From assembly GCA_002494725.1 (NCBI GenBank), contig DACG01000028.1:1-64000 (forward strand): DNA of 64,000 nucleotides. Reading direction: 5' to 3'. Of the stretch, positions 1-8,295 are shown one piece after another. Made by a program: the position numbers and the translations under genes. The stretch comes from Geoglobus sp. UBA235. Lineage in GTDB: Archaea; Halobacteriota; Archaeoglobi; Archaeoglobales; Archaeoglobaceae. The notes below the pieces were generated by a model. It was not told the origin of the DNA. It worked only from the letters and a program-made list of their open reading frames with translations, and did no database searches. Numbering within the stretch: position 1 is the first letter of the stretch; each line of letters starts with the position of its first letter.

Positions 1-104
1 TAAAAAGAGTTTTCTGTTATGGCAGTTAAAATTACTTAAAAAGATAAGATATGCAGTTCTATTTTCCATAACTATCTCCCGGGACTTAATGTTTCGAAAA
101 AGAA

Positions 105-188
105 CGCCGGGGGTGGGACTTGAACCCACGCGTGCCTTACGGCACACGGGCTCTCCAGGCCCGCGCAGTGCCTCTCTGCCACCCCGGC
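105..188 (-). tRNA. tRNA-Ser (GGA anticodon)
   Basis: On the minus strand a 7-bp acceptor stem (GCCGGGG with CCCCGGC) closes a cloverleaf. The anticodon arm CGGGC-CTGGAGA-GCCCG gives anticodon GGA. A long variable arm that can pair (TGTGCC with GGCACG) is the class II feature expected of serine tRNA. The T-arm has TTCAAGT. The discriminator is G, as is usual for Ser. The CCA end is not encoded. Confidence 0.96.
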
Positions 189-735
189 ATTTATGTTGTT
201 CAGCAGTTTTTTCTGTCTTTTTAAAAAAGTGTTTATCAAAATTTTGGTAAACGGATGTCCTTTGAGGAGCATTAAATAATTACTTCTCTGAATTCTAAGG
301 CATCACAAAACTCTCCAGTGAACTTTAAGCAAAAGTCAACTGAAGTGCTGAAAATTAACCTGTTGAATGATCCCTACATCATCCTTTCCGGCAGAGAAAG
401 ATGGAATTTAAACTGTAATCTTCGTTTTAGGAAATTTTATATCTACGTTTAAAATCAAATTTTCTTAAAAGCCGATGTAGATGGAATTTTTTCTTGGTGT
501 CAACATCAGTTTCAATCCTTAACTCTCAATCAATTTCTTTTTTAGATTATGGTTCCCTCTAACTTCCTGTCGTGGATAAGATCTTATTGATTCGCAGTTT
601 TATTTTCTGGAACGATGGGATAATTTTGATAGTTGTTCTCAGCCCATCAGGTCAAAGTCAGTGAAGGTTTGGTGCTATGGGCACGGCAATATCCTTCACA
701 GAATCTATCAGTTTATATTCTTGATTGATCTACAG
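189..735. other. Intergenic, no gene seen
   Basis: This AT-rich spacer of about 550 bp lies between tRNA-Ser and tRNA-Arg. I found no credible reading frame, no tRNA and no convincing box C/D or H/ACA element. It must hold the promoter of tRNA-Ser at its left end (minus strand). Confidence 0.5.
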
Positions 736-810
736 CGGGCCCGGCGGGATTCGAACCCGCGATCTGCAGCTTAGGAGGCTGCCGCCTTATCCTAGCTAGG
801 CTACGGGCCC
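736..810 (-). tRNA. tRNA-Arg (CCT anticodon)
   Basis: On the minus strand the acceptor stem GGGCCCG/CGGGCCC is perfect. The anticodon arm GCAGC-CTCCTAA-GCTGC gives anticodon CCT, which reads AGG. The T-arm is CGGGTTCGAATCCCG. The discriminator is G. No intron and no encoded CCA are seen. AGG is a common arginine codon in the neighbouring genes. Confidence 0.96.
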
Positions 811-1303
811 TGCAAGCTTGGGTTTATCTACGGTCCACTTGATATTGTTAAATGGTATGATGCAGAACTCTCAATCAGTTTATAAGAATTGTCCATGAAT
901 TGGTTTATCTCTTTAAGATGCAGAAGAGTGACCATTAAAAACCATGGGGGATATCATTGAAAAGCCAGACAACGGATCAGCAACTTGATTGCTGGACAGA
1001 TCAGCAGCCCCATGACTTTTGGTTCTTACAGTCACTAACAAGTTTGAAATTGTTTTCAGAGAAAAAACAGAAATCTACTGCTGTATTCTGGAAATTGTAA
1101 AAGTGATTCATTTGAGTTATCCAGATGGTTGAGAGATTGACCCTCAATTTGTGATATCAGCTCCAGTAAAATCTTTAAAATTATTAATTCGAATTTTTAT
1201 AAATAAAGTTTAACAATGATACCTTTAACTACCAAAATCGGCTAATTAGTTTCGAAGCAAAAATTATTTAATATTGAATCTTTAACCATATTTGAGGGAT
1301 AGT
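811..1303. other. Intergenic upstream of katG
   Basis: This 490-bp spacer has no credible ORF. It contains the stem-loop element listed separately (943-1014). Near its right end it holds AT-rich TATA-like boxes around 1194-1203 and 1262-1273, the likely katG promoter region, and a GAGGG ribosome-binding site at 1294-1298. Confidence 0.5.
943..1014. repeat. Nested inverted repeat / possible structured RNA
   Basis: CATGGGG at 943-949 is matched by its exact complement CCCCATG at 1008-1014. Inside the loop a second perfect stem, CAGCAA-loop-TTGCTG, occurs. A two-tier stem-loop this GC-rich stands out in an AT-rich spacer. It lacks an ACA box at the right distance and lacks clear C/D boxes, so the RNA class, if any, is unknown. 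Confidence 0.35.
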
Positions 1304-3475
1304 ATGGGCAAGCACAGGAAGAGGTGGATTACCGACTGGTGGCCGAACAGGCTGAACCTGAAAATTCTGAGGCAAAACTGCCCGAACTCGAATCCCTACG
1401 GCGAAGATTACAGCTACGCCAGGGAGGTTCGAACGCTCGACATCGACGCTGTCATCGAGGATCTGAGGAAGCTGATGAAGTCCACGCAGGAGTGGTGGCC
1501 GGCAGACTTCAACCACTACGGCCCCATCTTTGTCAGGCTCGCTTGGCACAGCGCCGGAAGCTACAGAATATACGACGGCAGAGGAGGGGCGAGAGATGGA
1601 AGCATTCGCTTTCCTCCAAGACTGAACTGGCCGGACAACATAAACCTCGACAAGGCTGTAAGACTGCTCTGGCCCGTAAAGAAGAAGTACGGGAGAAAGA
1701 TCTCGTGGGCCGATTTAATAATTCTCGCGGGAACGGTTGCGCTGGAGGACATGGGGGTGAAGATTCTCGGCTTCGGACTGGGCAGAGAGGACATATTCGA
1801 GCCGGATGAAAGCCCGGACTGGGGGCCGGAGGAGGAAATGCTCACCGCAAGGCGTTTTAAGGGGAAGGAGATCTCGAAGCCGTATTCGGCCACGGAAATG
1901 GGATTGATCTACGTGAATCCAGCCGGGCCCGGAGGTGTGCCGGATCCAAAGCTGTCCGCGCGGGAGATAAGGCTCGTCTTTGCGAGAATGGGTATGAACG
2001 ACGAGGAAACGGTGGCGCTTATTGCCGGAGGGCACGCTTTTGGAAAGTGTCACGGGGCGGCGCCGGAAGAATTTCTTGGGCCAGATCCGTCATCGTCGCC
2101 TGTGGAGCAGATGGGGCTGGGCTGGAAGTTCAGTTACGGGACTGGGAAGGGCTCTGACACCTTTACTTCTGGTTTTGAGCTCACCTGGTCTCCAACGCCG
2201 ACAGAATTTGGAATTCACTACCTCAGACTGCTCTTTGAATACGAGTGGGAGATCGAAACGAGTCCAGCTGGAAAGCCCCAGTGGGTCGCGAAGGACGCGC
2301 CGGAGATAATTCCCGACCCCTACGATCCGAACAGAAAACACAGGCCGAGGATGCTTACAGCCGACTTGGCGTTGAGGTACGACGAGAAGTACGCTGAAAT
2401 CGCGAGGAGGTTTTTGGAAAATCCCGAAGAATTCGAGAGGGCATTCGCGAGGGCGTGGTTCAAGCTCACCCACAGGGACATGGGACCGAAAATTTGCCAC
2501 ATCGGAAAGCACGTTCCCGAGGAGGAGTTCATCTGGCAGGACCCTCTACCCGAAAGGGATTACGATCTGATAGAAGAAGGCGACGTCGAGGAGCTGAAGA
2601 GGAGAATTCTCGACTCAGAACTGAGCACCTCCCAGCTCGTCTACACGGCATGGTCCTCCGCTTCGAGTTACAGAAATTCCGACAGAAGAGGCGGAGCCAA
2701 CGGAGCGAGGATAAGGCTCTATCCGATGAACAGATGGGAGGTGAACCATCCGGACGATCTGAAGAGGGTTCTCGGGGTTTATGAGAGGATTCAAAGGGAG
2801 TTCAACGAGGAGCAGGAGAGGAGTGGAAGCGGTAAGAGGGTTTCCATCGCCGATCTGATCGTTCTCGGCGGATGCGCAGCAATAGAGAGAGCTGCCAGCA
2901 AAGCCGGAACAGGCGTAGAGGTTCCGTTCACTCCGGGGAGGGTCGATGCCACTCAGGAACAGATAGAGGTCGAGTTTTACGAGGCTATCGAGCCCTTCGC
3001 AGACGGTTTCAGGAACTACTTCAAGGATCCGAGCACGATAGACGAGGACGACGTTTACACGACCCCCGAGTACTTCTTAATCGATAAGGCCCACCTTCTC
3101 GGGCTTACCGTGCCCGAAACAGTCGTGCTCGTCGGCGGGCTCAGGGTTCTGGGAGCGGTTTACAGGTATGGAAAGCAGGGAGTTCTCACGGAAACTCCGG
3201 GGGTTTTGACCAACGACTTCTTCGTGAATCTCCTTGACATGAGCTTTGAGTGGAAGCAAGCGGACGAATACCGCTACACCTTCAAAGGCTACGACAGAAA
3301 GACGGGAGAGCAGAAGTGGATCGCCACAAGGGTAGATCTGATAATCGCTCATCACGACGAGCTGAGGGCCGTTGCGGAAGTTTACGCATGCGACGATGCG
3401 AGGGAGAAGTTCGTTCGCGACTTCGTAAAAGCCTGGAACAAGGTGATGAACCTCGACAGGTTTGATACCGTCTGA
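1304..3475 (+). CDS. katG: Catalase-peroxidase KatG
   Basis: This is a bifunctional haem catalase-peroxidase of 723 aa that removes hydrogen peroxide, the usual length for KatG, with the two tandem peroxidase-like domains. The distal haem pocket is RLAWHSAG (Arg78, Trp81, His82). The proximal haem ligand is His244 in GGHAFGK. The Trp-Tyr-Met adduct needed for catalase activity is predicted to be Trp81-Tyr203-Met229, so all three residues are kept. I chose ATG 1304 because GAGGG lies 5 nt before it; a TTG at 1292 would overlap that site. No signal peptide is seen. Codon use is clearly more GC-rich (many GAC, GTC, CTC, GGC codons) than in the surrounding genes, which suggests horizontal acquisition. 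It stands alone, with tRNA genes on its left. Confidence 0.97.
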   Translation: MGKHRKRWITDWWPNRLNLKILRQNCPNSNPYGEDYSYAREVRTLDIDAVIEDLRKLMKSTQEWWPADFNHYGPIFVRLAWHSAGSYRIYDGRGGARDGSIRFPPRLNWPDNINLDKAVRLLWPVKKKYGRKISWADLIILAGTVALEDMGVKILGFGLGREDIFEPDESPDWGPEEEMLTARRFKGKEISKPYSATEMGLIYVNPAGPGGVPDPKLSAREIRLVFARMGMNDEETVALIAGGHAFGKCHGAAPEEFLGPDPSSSPVEQMGLGWKFSYGTGKGSDTFTSGFELTWSPTPTEFGIHYLRLLFEYEWEIETSPAGKPQWVAKDAPEIIPDPYDPNRKHRPRMLTADLALRYDEKYAEIARRFLENPEEFERAFARAWFKLTHRDMGPKICHIGKHVPEEEFIWQDPLPERDYDLIEEGDVEELKRRILDSELSTSQLVYTAWSSASSYRNSDRRGGANGARIRLYPMNRWEVNHPDDLKRVLGVYERIQREFNEEQERSGSGKRVSIADLIVLGGCAAIERAASKAGTGVEVPFTPGRVDATQEQIEVEFYEAIEPFADGFRNYFKDPSTIDEDDVYTTPEYFLIDKAHLLGLTVPETVVLVGGLRVLGAVYRYGKQGVLTETPGVLTNDFFVNLLDMSFEWKQADEYRYTFKGYDRKTGEQKWIATRVDLIIAHHDELRAVAEVYACDDAREKFVRDFVKAWNKVMNLDRFDTV

Positions 3476-3655
3476 ATGGTTTCGTAACCTCTGAAGGTGG
3501 GGCGGAGTCAATCGAAAACCCTCAGCATACAATTAACTTTCTAAAATTAATTTTTTGATAGAATTCTCCGAATTCCATTGCTAAGGCATGGTATTTTCTA
3601 TTCTCAGAAAATAAGATCGGAACGGACAAGAAATCGTGTTCGTATGTTTTTCAGC

Positions 3656-3781
3656 CTAAACAAGTCTCACCCCCTTTGGCATTATGCTCGTGTTCCCGCA
3701 GCTCATGCACGTGTAGTAAACAAACCTCTCATCCTCATACAAGTATGAAAACCTTCCACTTCCGCAGTTTGTGCAGCCCAT
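3656..3781 (-). CDS. Small zinc-ribbon protein (41 aa)
   Basis: This is a 41-residue protein with two CxxC knuckles (CTNCGS near the start and CMSCGN in the second half), separated by about 18 residues. It therefore probably binds one zinc ion in a rubredoxin-like ribbon. The start was chosen at ATG 3781 because a GGTGG ribosome-binding site lies 7 nt upstream. The longer frame to 3841 has no such signal. The function is not known. The fold is common in small archaeal nucleic-acid or protein-binding proteins. It is transcribed alone. Confidence 0.65.
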   Translation of the reverse strand: MGCTNCGSGRFSYLYEDERFVYYTCMSCGNTSIMPKGVRLV

Positions 3782-3949
3782 TTCAACCACCTTTTGGAAT
3801 GATAAATAATTAAGTTTTAAAAATCTTTCGTTATAAATCATGAAAATTTTATCGAGAGCACAAAAATATTACAGCCCAAGAATATATGATAGAGACAATC
3901 ATAAAAACCGGTTTAAGTTGTCACTTCAATAATTTCTGAATTATCAAAA

Positions 3950-5020
3950 TCAGGCAAACATCTGCTTTGGAGGCTGCTTCGATGGTTTCAGCACTCTGCT
4001 GACAGATGCGAGAAAGTCCTCAGTTGTCAGCTCACTCTTACCCTCCACAATTGCCTTGTGAAGGGATGTCTTGATGACCTTTTCAACTATGTCCCTTCCA
4101 GAAAAACCTTCCGTTATTCTGGCAATTTCATCGAGATTTGCCTTCACAGCAACAGGAAAATCTTCAAGATTTTTCTTCATGATCAGAAATCTCTCCTCAG
4201 AAGTGGGCAATCTGAACTCAATTTCCTCCTCAAACCTGCTCCTGACTGATGAGTCAAGCATGTCAATTCTGTTTGTTGCTGCAATCGTGCAGATTCCATC
4301 GTTCTTTTCTATACCATCCAGCTCCGTTAGCAGGGCATTGACAACCTCGCTCACATCTCCTCTCAGATCCTGATAGCTTCTGTCGAGAGCTATGCTGTCA
4401 AATTCGTCAAGAAAAACTATACATGGAGCCACCTGTCTTGCCCTTTCATACAGCTCATGTATCCTCCTCGCACCATCTCCCACATGCTCTCCAATCAGCT
4501 TTGTTGATTTAACCGAGAGGAAGGGGACATGGGCCTCATTTGCAAGAGCCTTTGCCATCATTGTCTTTCCTGTTCCTGGAGGTCCAAAGAACAGTATATT
4601 CTTTGGAGCCCATTTACCAAATTTCTCAGGACTTTTGAGATATTCTAGGACTATTCTCGCCTTCTTTTTTGCATCATCCTGCCCAACAACATCTTCAAGG
4701 CTTATATCCACAACAATTTCCGTCTCGATCTCTTTATTGGGACTTTCAACAAGAAAAATTGTTGAATCTCCAACATATCCGCTCTCAGGGTCGCAGGCTG
4801 TGATTTCGAAAGCAAAATCGGGAAACATCCTCATGTCAAAGAGCATCTTGCCTTTGTGAATGAACTCCCCCCTCCACTGATCTTTGGCGTATCTGTCAAA
4901 AACCTTCAGGTTGTCAATCCTGGGATATTCATGATAGCTTGCTTTAAGGGGATACCCGAGAGGTTTCATGACAACATATCTGACTTCTCCTCTGCTCTGG
5001 CTTTTACCCTTTCCAGTCAT
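3950..5020 (-). CDS. AAA ATPase, AMA-like
   Basis: This is a 356-aa protein with a single AAA domain. An N-terminal domain of about 110 residues, predicted to be mostly beta, precedes it. Walker A is GPPGTGKT, Walker B is IVFLDEFD, sensor 1 is AATNR, and an arginine-finger region SSVRSRFEEE follows. A C-terminal helical lid ends the protein. The layout matches AMA, the hexameric AAA protein described from Archaeoglobus and methanogens, thought to act on protein substrates like PAN or p97. The C-terminus is QMFA, not the HbYX motif that docks PAN on the 20S proteasome, so proteasome docking by that motif is not supported. It is divergent from thpR. Confidence 0.85.
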   Translation of the reverse strand: MTGKGKSQSRGEVRYVVMKPLGYPLKASYHEYPRIDNLKVFDRYAKDQWRGEFIHKGKMLFDMRMFPDFAFEITACDPESGYVGDSTIFLVESPNKEIETEIVVDISLEDVVGQDDAKKKARIVLEYLKSPEKFGKWAPKNILFFGPPGTGKTMMAKALANEAHVPFLSVKSTKLIGEHVGDGARRIHELYERARQVAPCIVFLDEFDSIALDRSYQDLRGDVSEVVNALLTELDGIEKNDGICTIAATNRIDMLDSSVRSRFEEEIEFRLPTSEERFLIMKKNLEDFPVAVKANLDEIARITEGFSGRDIVEKVIKTSLHKAIVEGKSELTTEDFLASVSRVLKPSKQPPKQMFA

Positions 5021-5039
5021 TCAGACCAAAAAACTATTT

Positions 5040-5052
5040 GAACTTATTAATA
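5040..5052 (+). promoter_or_regulatory. TATA-like box for thpR-cca-MBL operon
   Basis: The AT-rich stretch ACTTATTAATATT lies about 20-25 nt before the likely ATG at 5065, with no Shine-Dalgarno between. This spacing is typical of leaderless archaeal transcripts. Confidence 0.5.
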
Positions 5053-5064
5053 TTCTTTGCCCTT

Positions 5065-5610
5065 ATGAGACTGTTTGTTGCAGTGGACATTGATGATGAT
5101 CTCAGGCATAACTTTATCCCGCTGCTCAAACTGCTGTCATCGTTCAGAGGTGTGAAGGCTGTTGAACCTGAAAATCTGCACATAACGCTGAAATTTCTTG
5201 GAGAGGTTAATGAGGTGAGTGCAGAGAGGATTAAAGATGAACTGGGAAAAATTCATTTTTCTCCTTTCGAAATAGAGTTCAGCGGAATTGGATTTTTCCC
5301 CAATCCAAACTACCTGAGAGTTGTATGGGTTGGTGTAAGTGGAGATGGAATTTACAGGCTTGCAGATGATGTTGAGAAGAGAATGAGGAAGCTTGGATTT
5401 AAAAAGGAGAAGGATTTCAAAGCTCACCTTACTGTTGGGAGAGTTAAGAGGATTGACTCATCCTCAAAAACCAGACTGCTCAGAGATCTGGAAAGTTACA
5501 ATACAGAATTCGGCAGAATGACTGTAAAGGATTTCAGACTTAAGAAATCAACACTAACACCAAAAGGGCCGGTGTATGAGGATGTCGCCATTTACGGTGA
5601 ACAGAGATGA
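5065..5610 (+). CDS. thpR: RNA 2',3'-cyclic phosphodiesterase / 2'-5' RNA ligase (ThpR)
   Basis: This 181-aa member of the 2H phosphoesterase family acts on RNA with 2',3'-cyclic phosphate ends. Both HxTx signature motifs are present: HITL (about residue 47) and HLTV (about residue 121). The start was placed at ATG 5065 (MRLFVAVD), the usual N-terminus of the family; a longer frame from 5038 adds nine non-conserved residues. Its stop overlaps the start of cca (ATGA), so the two are translationally coupled. The neighbours suggest a role in tRNA or RNA end processing. Confidence 0.93.
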   Translation: MRLFVAVDIDDDLRHNFIPLLKLLSSFRGVKAVEPENLHITLKFLGEVNEVSAERIKDELGKIHFSPFEIEFSGIGFFPNPNYLRVVWVGVSGDGIYRLADDVEKRMRKLGFKKEKDFKAHLTVGRVKRIDSSSKTRLLRDLESYNTEFGRMTVKDFRLKKSTLTPKGPVYEDVAIYGEQR

Positions 5611-6935
5611 ATGGGATTGAGAAAGTTATTGAGGAGGCAAGGAAGCTTGTAGAGCCAAGTGCCGATACAGTTGAAAGAGCCAGAAAGGCTGAAAGAGAGA
5701 TCGAGAAAAGGCTAAGAGAGATCCTTGAGGGGTACCCGGAGATAGAATTCAGGTTTCTGGGCAGCTATGCAAGGAACACTTGGCTTCCAGAGAGCCTTGA
5801 AATTGACGTTTTTCTGCTTTTTCCTGAATCATACTCGCTTGAAGAACTTGAAAGGATTGCCCTTGAGATTGGGAAAAGGGCAGTTGATAGCTACGAACTC
5901 AGATACGCTTCCCATCCCTACGTCCATGGGATTGTGAGGGGCGTCGAGGTTGACATTGTTCCCTGCTACAGGCTCTCAAAAATTGATAAAATCAAAAGTG
6001 CTGTTGACAGAACACCCTTTCACCATGAGTGGGTTAAGGATAGAATAAAGGGGAAGGAGAGCGATGTGAGACTTCTGAAGAGATTCATGAAGGCCATAAA
6101 TGTCTACGGTGCAGAGTACAGGATAAGAGGTTTTTCAGGATATCTCTGCGAGCTTCTCATCATCCATTACGGTTCTTTCCTCAATACTGTGAAAGAGGCA
6201 TCAAGATGGAGAAGAAACTTTGTAATAGATCCTTCCAAGGGGAGAACTTACACAAAAAAAGAGCTTGATAGCATTCTTGTTATTGATCCTGTGGATAAGA
6301 AGAGAAATGTGGCGGCAAACCTCAGCATAAACAGCCTTGCAAGATTTGTGGAGGCATGCAGAGTATTCCTTGAGAAACCATCTACCGAGTTTTTCATTAG
6401 CAAAAAACAATCGTTTGATAAAGAAATACTGAGAAGAGAGGTAAAAAACAGATTCATCTACTGTGTGGTTTTTGAGAGACCGCCGATAGTTGAGGACAAC
6501 CTTTACACGCAGCTTGAGAGAGCTGAGAGGAGAATGGTGAAAATTCTTGAGGAAAATGAGTTCTCTGTGCTCAGAAGTGGACATTATGCTGAGAATAACT
6601 GCTATTTGATTTTTGAACTCCTCTCAGGTGTTATTTCTGGCGTAAAGAAGCATTATGGACCGAGATTTGAAAGCTATGCTCACAGCATGAAGTTCATTGA
6701 GAAAAACGTGGAATATTCAAGATTTTTTGAGGATGGCAGGTATGTGACGTTCAGAAAAAGAAAGTTCAGAGATGCAAAGAACCTGTTGGAATATGCTGTA
6801 ACCAGTGAATACAGATCCATGGGAAAGGATATATCCGAGTTCATAAAGAAGGGCAGAGTTCTGGAAGGCAATGAAATACTGGGTAACGAAGAAGTGCTGC
6901 CATACCTTTCTGAATTTCTGGGGGTAAGTCAATGA
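5607..6935 (+). CDS. cca: CCA tRNA nucleotidyltransferase (archaeal class I)
   Basis: This enzyme adds C, C and A to the 3' end of tRNAs without a nucleic-acid template. It is 442 aa long, normal for the archaeal class I family. The nucleotidyltransferase signature starts at GSYARNTW (about residue 52). The metal-binding acids are Glu65 and Asp67 in LEIDVFL, with a third Asp in VEVDIVP, matching the three acids known in the A. fulgidus enzyme. The rest forms the central, tail and body domains. It overlaps thpR by ATGA at its start and the MBL gene by ATGA at its end. None of the tRNA genes in this window encodes CCA, so the enzyme should be essential here. Confidence 0.96.
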   Translation: MNGIEKVIEEARKLVEPSADTVERARKAEREIEKRLREILEGYPEIEFRFLGSYARNTWLPESLEIDVFLLFPESYSLEELERIALEIGKRAVDSYELRYASHPYVHGIVRGVEVDIVPCYRLSKIDKIKSAVDRTPFHHEWVKDRIKGKESDVRLLKRFMKAINVYGAEYRIRGFSGYLCELLIIHYGSFLNTVKEASRWRRNFVIDPSKGRTYTKKELDSILVIDPVDKKRNVAANLSINSLARFVEACRVFLEKPSTEFFISKKQSFDKEILRREVKNRFIYCVVFERPPIVEDNLYTQLERAERRMVKILEENEFSVLRSGHYAENNCYLIFELLSGVISGVKKHYGPRFESYAHSMKFIEKNVEYSRFFEDGRYVTFRKRKFRDAKNLLEYAVTSEYRSMGKDISEFIKKGRVLEGNEILGNEEVLPYLSEFLGVSQ

Positions 6936-7642
6936 AGATAACATTCCTCGGAACAGGTGTGTCAGTGAATGTGGCTAACAAGGCACAGCAGTCCATTCTG
7001 ATTGAAGATGATAAGCTTGTGCTTGTTGACTGCGGCTATGGGGCAATGCTAAGACTCCATCAGGCCGGATATGACGTTAAAGATCTGGATGCAATCCTTC
7101 TGACTCACTTTCACTTAGATCATTGCGGTGAGATTATGGGCATACTTAAGGCGAGATGGCTGAGCGATGCAGATGAGATAGCTATATACACTCCCAAAGG
7201 AGGAGAAAAAGGTTTTGAAGCATTTTTACAGGCTTTCTCATATCTTTCCGGAAAGCTTAGATACAGAATTTACGAATTGAAAGATGGCACATCATTCTCA
7301 ATCGGGAGCATGAGGTTCTCAGCCAGAAAAACAGTTCATTCTGTTGAGAGCCTGGCATATTTTATCAATGGTCTCCTGATTTCAGGAGACACCTGTGCCT
7401 TTCCAGAGCTCTATCATGATGTTGATGTTGCTGTCCATGAGATGTCCTTGGATTTTGGAGGAAATGCTGATTTTCACACTTCTCCGGAGAATTTTGCCAA
7501 GAACGCCGGTTCAATCAGCAAGGCATATCTGATCCACCTCTATCCTCCAGCATATCTGAACCGGAAAAAAATTGCAGGGTTTCTGGAAGAGAAAGGGATT
7601 AAAACTTATTTCCCTGATGATCTTGAGAGGATTGAGCTTTAG
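6932..7642 (+). CDS. MBL-fold hydrolase, RNase Z-like
   Basis: This is a 236-aa metallo-beta-lactamase-fold protein. The N-terminal strand MKITFLGTG and the metal motif THFHLDHCG (HxHxDH, about residue 65) are as in the RNase Z/ElaC group. SGDTCAF and a late HLYPP supply further ligands. It is shorter than canonical RNase Z (about 300 aa), and I see no clear flexible exosite arm, so a tRNA 3' endonuclease role is inferred mainly from its place. It is coupled by ATGA to cca and thpR. It could equally be a phosphodiesterase of the PhnP type. Confidence 0.8.
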   Translation: MKITFLGTGVSVNVANKAQQSILIEDDKLVLVDCGYGAMLRLHQAGYDVKDLDAILLTHFHLDHCGEIMGILKARWLSDADEIAIYTPKGGEKGFEAFLQAFSYLSGKLRYRIYELKDGTSFSIGSMRFSARKTVHSVESLAYFINGLLISGDTCAFPELYHDVDVAVHEMSLDFGGNADFHTSPENFAKNAGSISKAYLIHLYPPAYLNRKKIAGFLEEKGIKTYFPDDLERIEL

Positions 7643-7849
7643 GTTGATGTACCCTTTTGACGTACAGAGTTTTTGCTTCTTGACGTCTCTCTTTATTGAC
7701 AGGTTTGAGACCATGAAAAGTGTGCATTAATACCGCATCAGGAAATGATTGCATCATATCCCATTCTTGCTCAAATCAGTCACTTCCTTTCCGATTTTCT
7801 CTTCACTGAAAACAAAGTCGAGCCTTTTCAATATACGGTGATAACCGAG

Positions 7850-7945
7850 TTACCTTAGAGTCCCCGTCTGCTCTCCTGAAAGTTTGACAGTCGTTTCTTC
7901 ACGTCTGAACAGGTCGATGACAAAGCTTGTATCGAAAAGGTACAT
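7850..7945 (-). pseudogene. Truncated VapC-type PIN toxin
   Basis: The 31-codon frame begins MYLFDTSFVIDLFRREE, the typical N-terminus of a PIN-domain VapC ribonuclease with the first catalytic Asp. It then runs into a stop at 7850-7852, where an intact VapC would continue for another 90-100 residues. The sequence downstream (7643-7849) holds only short broken frames and no recognisable PIN remainder. The start overlaps the VapB stop (TGATG), which is the normal vapBC arrangement. I take this as a dead toxin gene. Confidence 0.8.
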
Positions 7946-8151
7946 CACATCAACCTCTTCAGCCTTTCAGTATCAGCTATCCTTTGCTCCTCTATTGGAG
8001 TCCTTATCATCTCAGCATCAGCATCATCGAGAATTTTTTGGATGTCACTCATTCTCCTCCGCTTCATCAGTCTCCTTATAACATCACTGAAGCTTTCCCA
8101 TTTCATGCTTTCCCATTTCATTCAGAGCCTATTCTCGGTTTTTACTTTCAT
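7945..8151 (-). pseudogene. VapB-type antitoxin, degraded at N-terminus
   Basis: A frame of 58 codons starting at 8121 contains ESFSDVIRRLMKRR, the signature of archaeal VapB antitoxins of the DUF217 type, followed by an acidic toxin-binding tail. In the same frame upstream, nine codons from ATG 8151 (MKVKTENRL) end in TGA at 8122-8124, just before the 8121 ATG. The DNA-binding N-terminus therefore appears broken by an in-frame stop. The 15-bp unit encoding MKWES is duplicated in tandem (8092-8121). The shortened frame could still be translated. The pair sits in a 650-bp region with no other gene. Confidence 0.7.
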
Positions 8152-8263
8152 AAAACTCCTTCACTAAAAACCCATTAGAAAATTCCATCTCAATGGTTAA
8201 CAATCAACCTGCAAGAGACAAAAGAATGGTAAAAGAATGGTGGGTAAGGAAAGATCTGTCGAA

Positions 8264-8274
8264 AACTTTAAAGC
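8264..8274 (+). promoter_or_regulatory. TATA-like box of thrS
   Basis: AACTTTAAAG is centred about 27 nt before the thrS ATG, with no ribosome-binding site in between. A leaderless transcript is expected. Confidence 0.55.
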
Positions 8275-8295
8275 CTTTCCGTTTTCCTTGCTCCC

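Noticed and set aside
509..518. GTTTCAATCC, similar to the start of some archaeal CRISPR repeats
   Set aside because: It occurs once, with no regularly spaced copies; no array is present.
3950..5020. Proteasome-activating nucleotidase (PAN) as the identity of the AAA ATPase
   Set aside because: There is no N-terminal coiled coil and OB domain of the PAN type and no C-terminal HbYX motif; the layout fits AMA better.
7643..7849. A recognisable C-terminal half of VapC in another frame
   Set aside because: Translations in all minus frames gave short fragments without the conserved PIN acidic residues, so I did not extend the pseudogene into this region.
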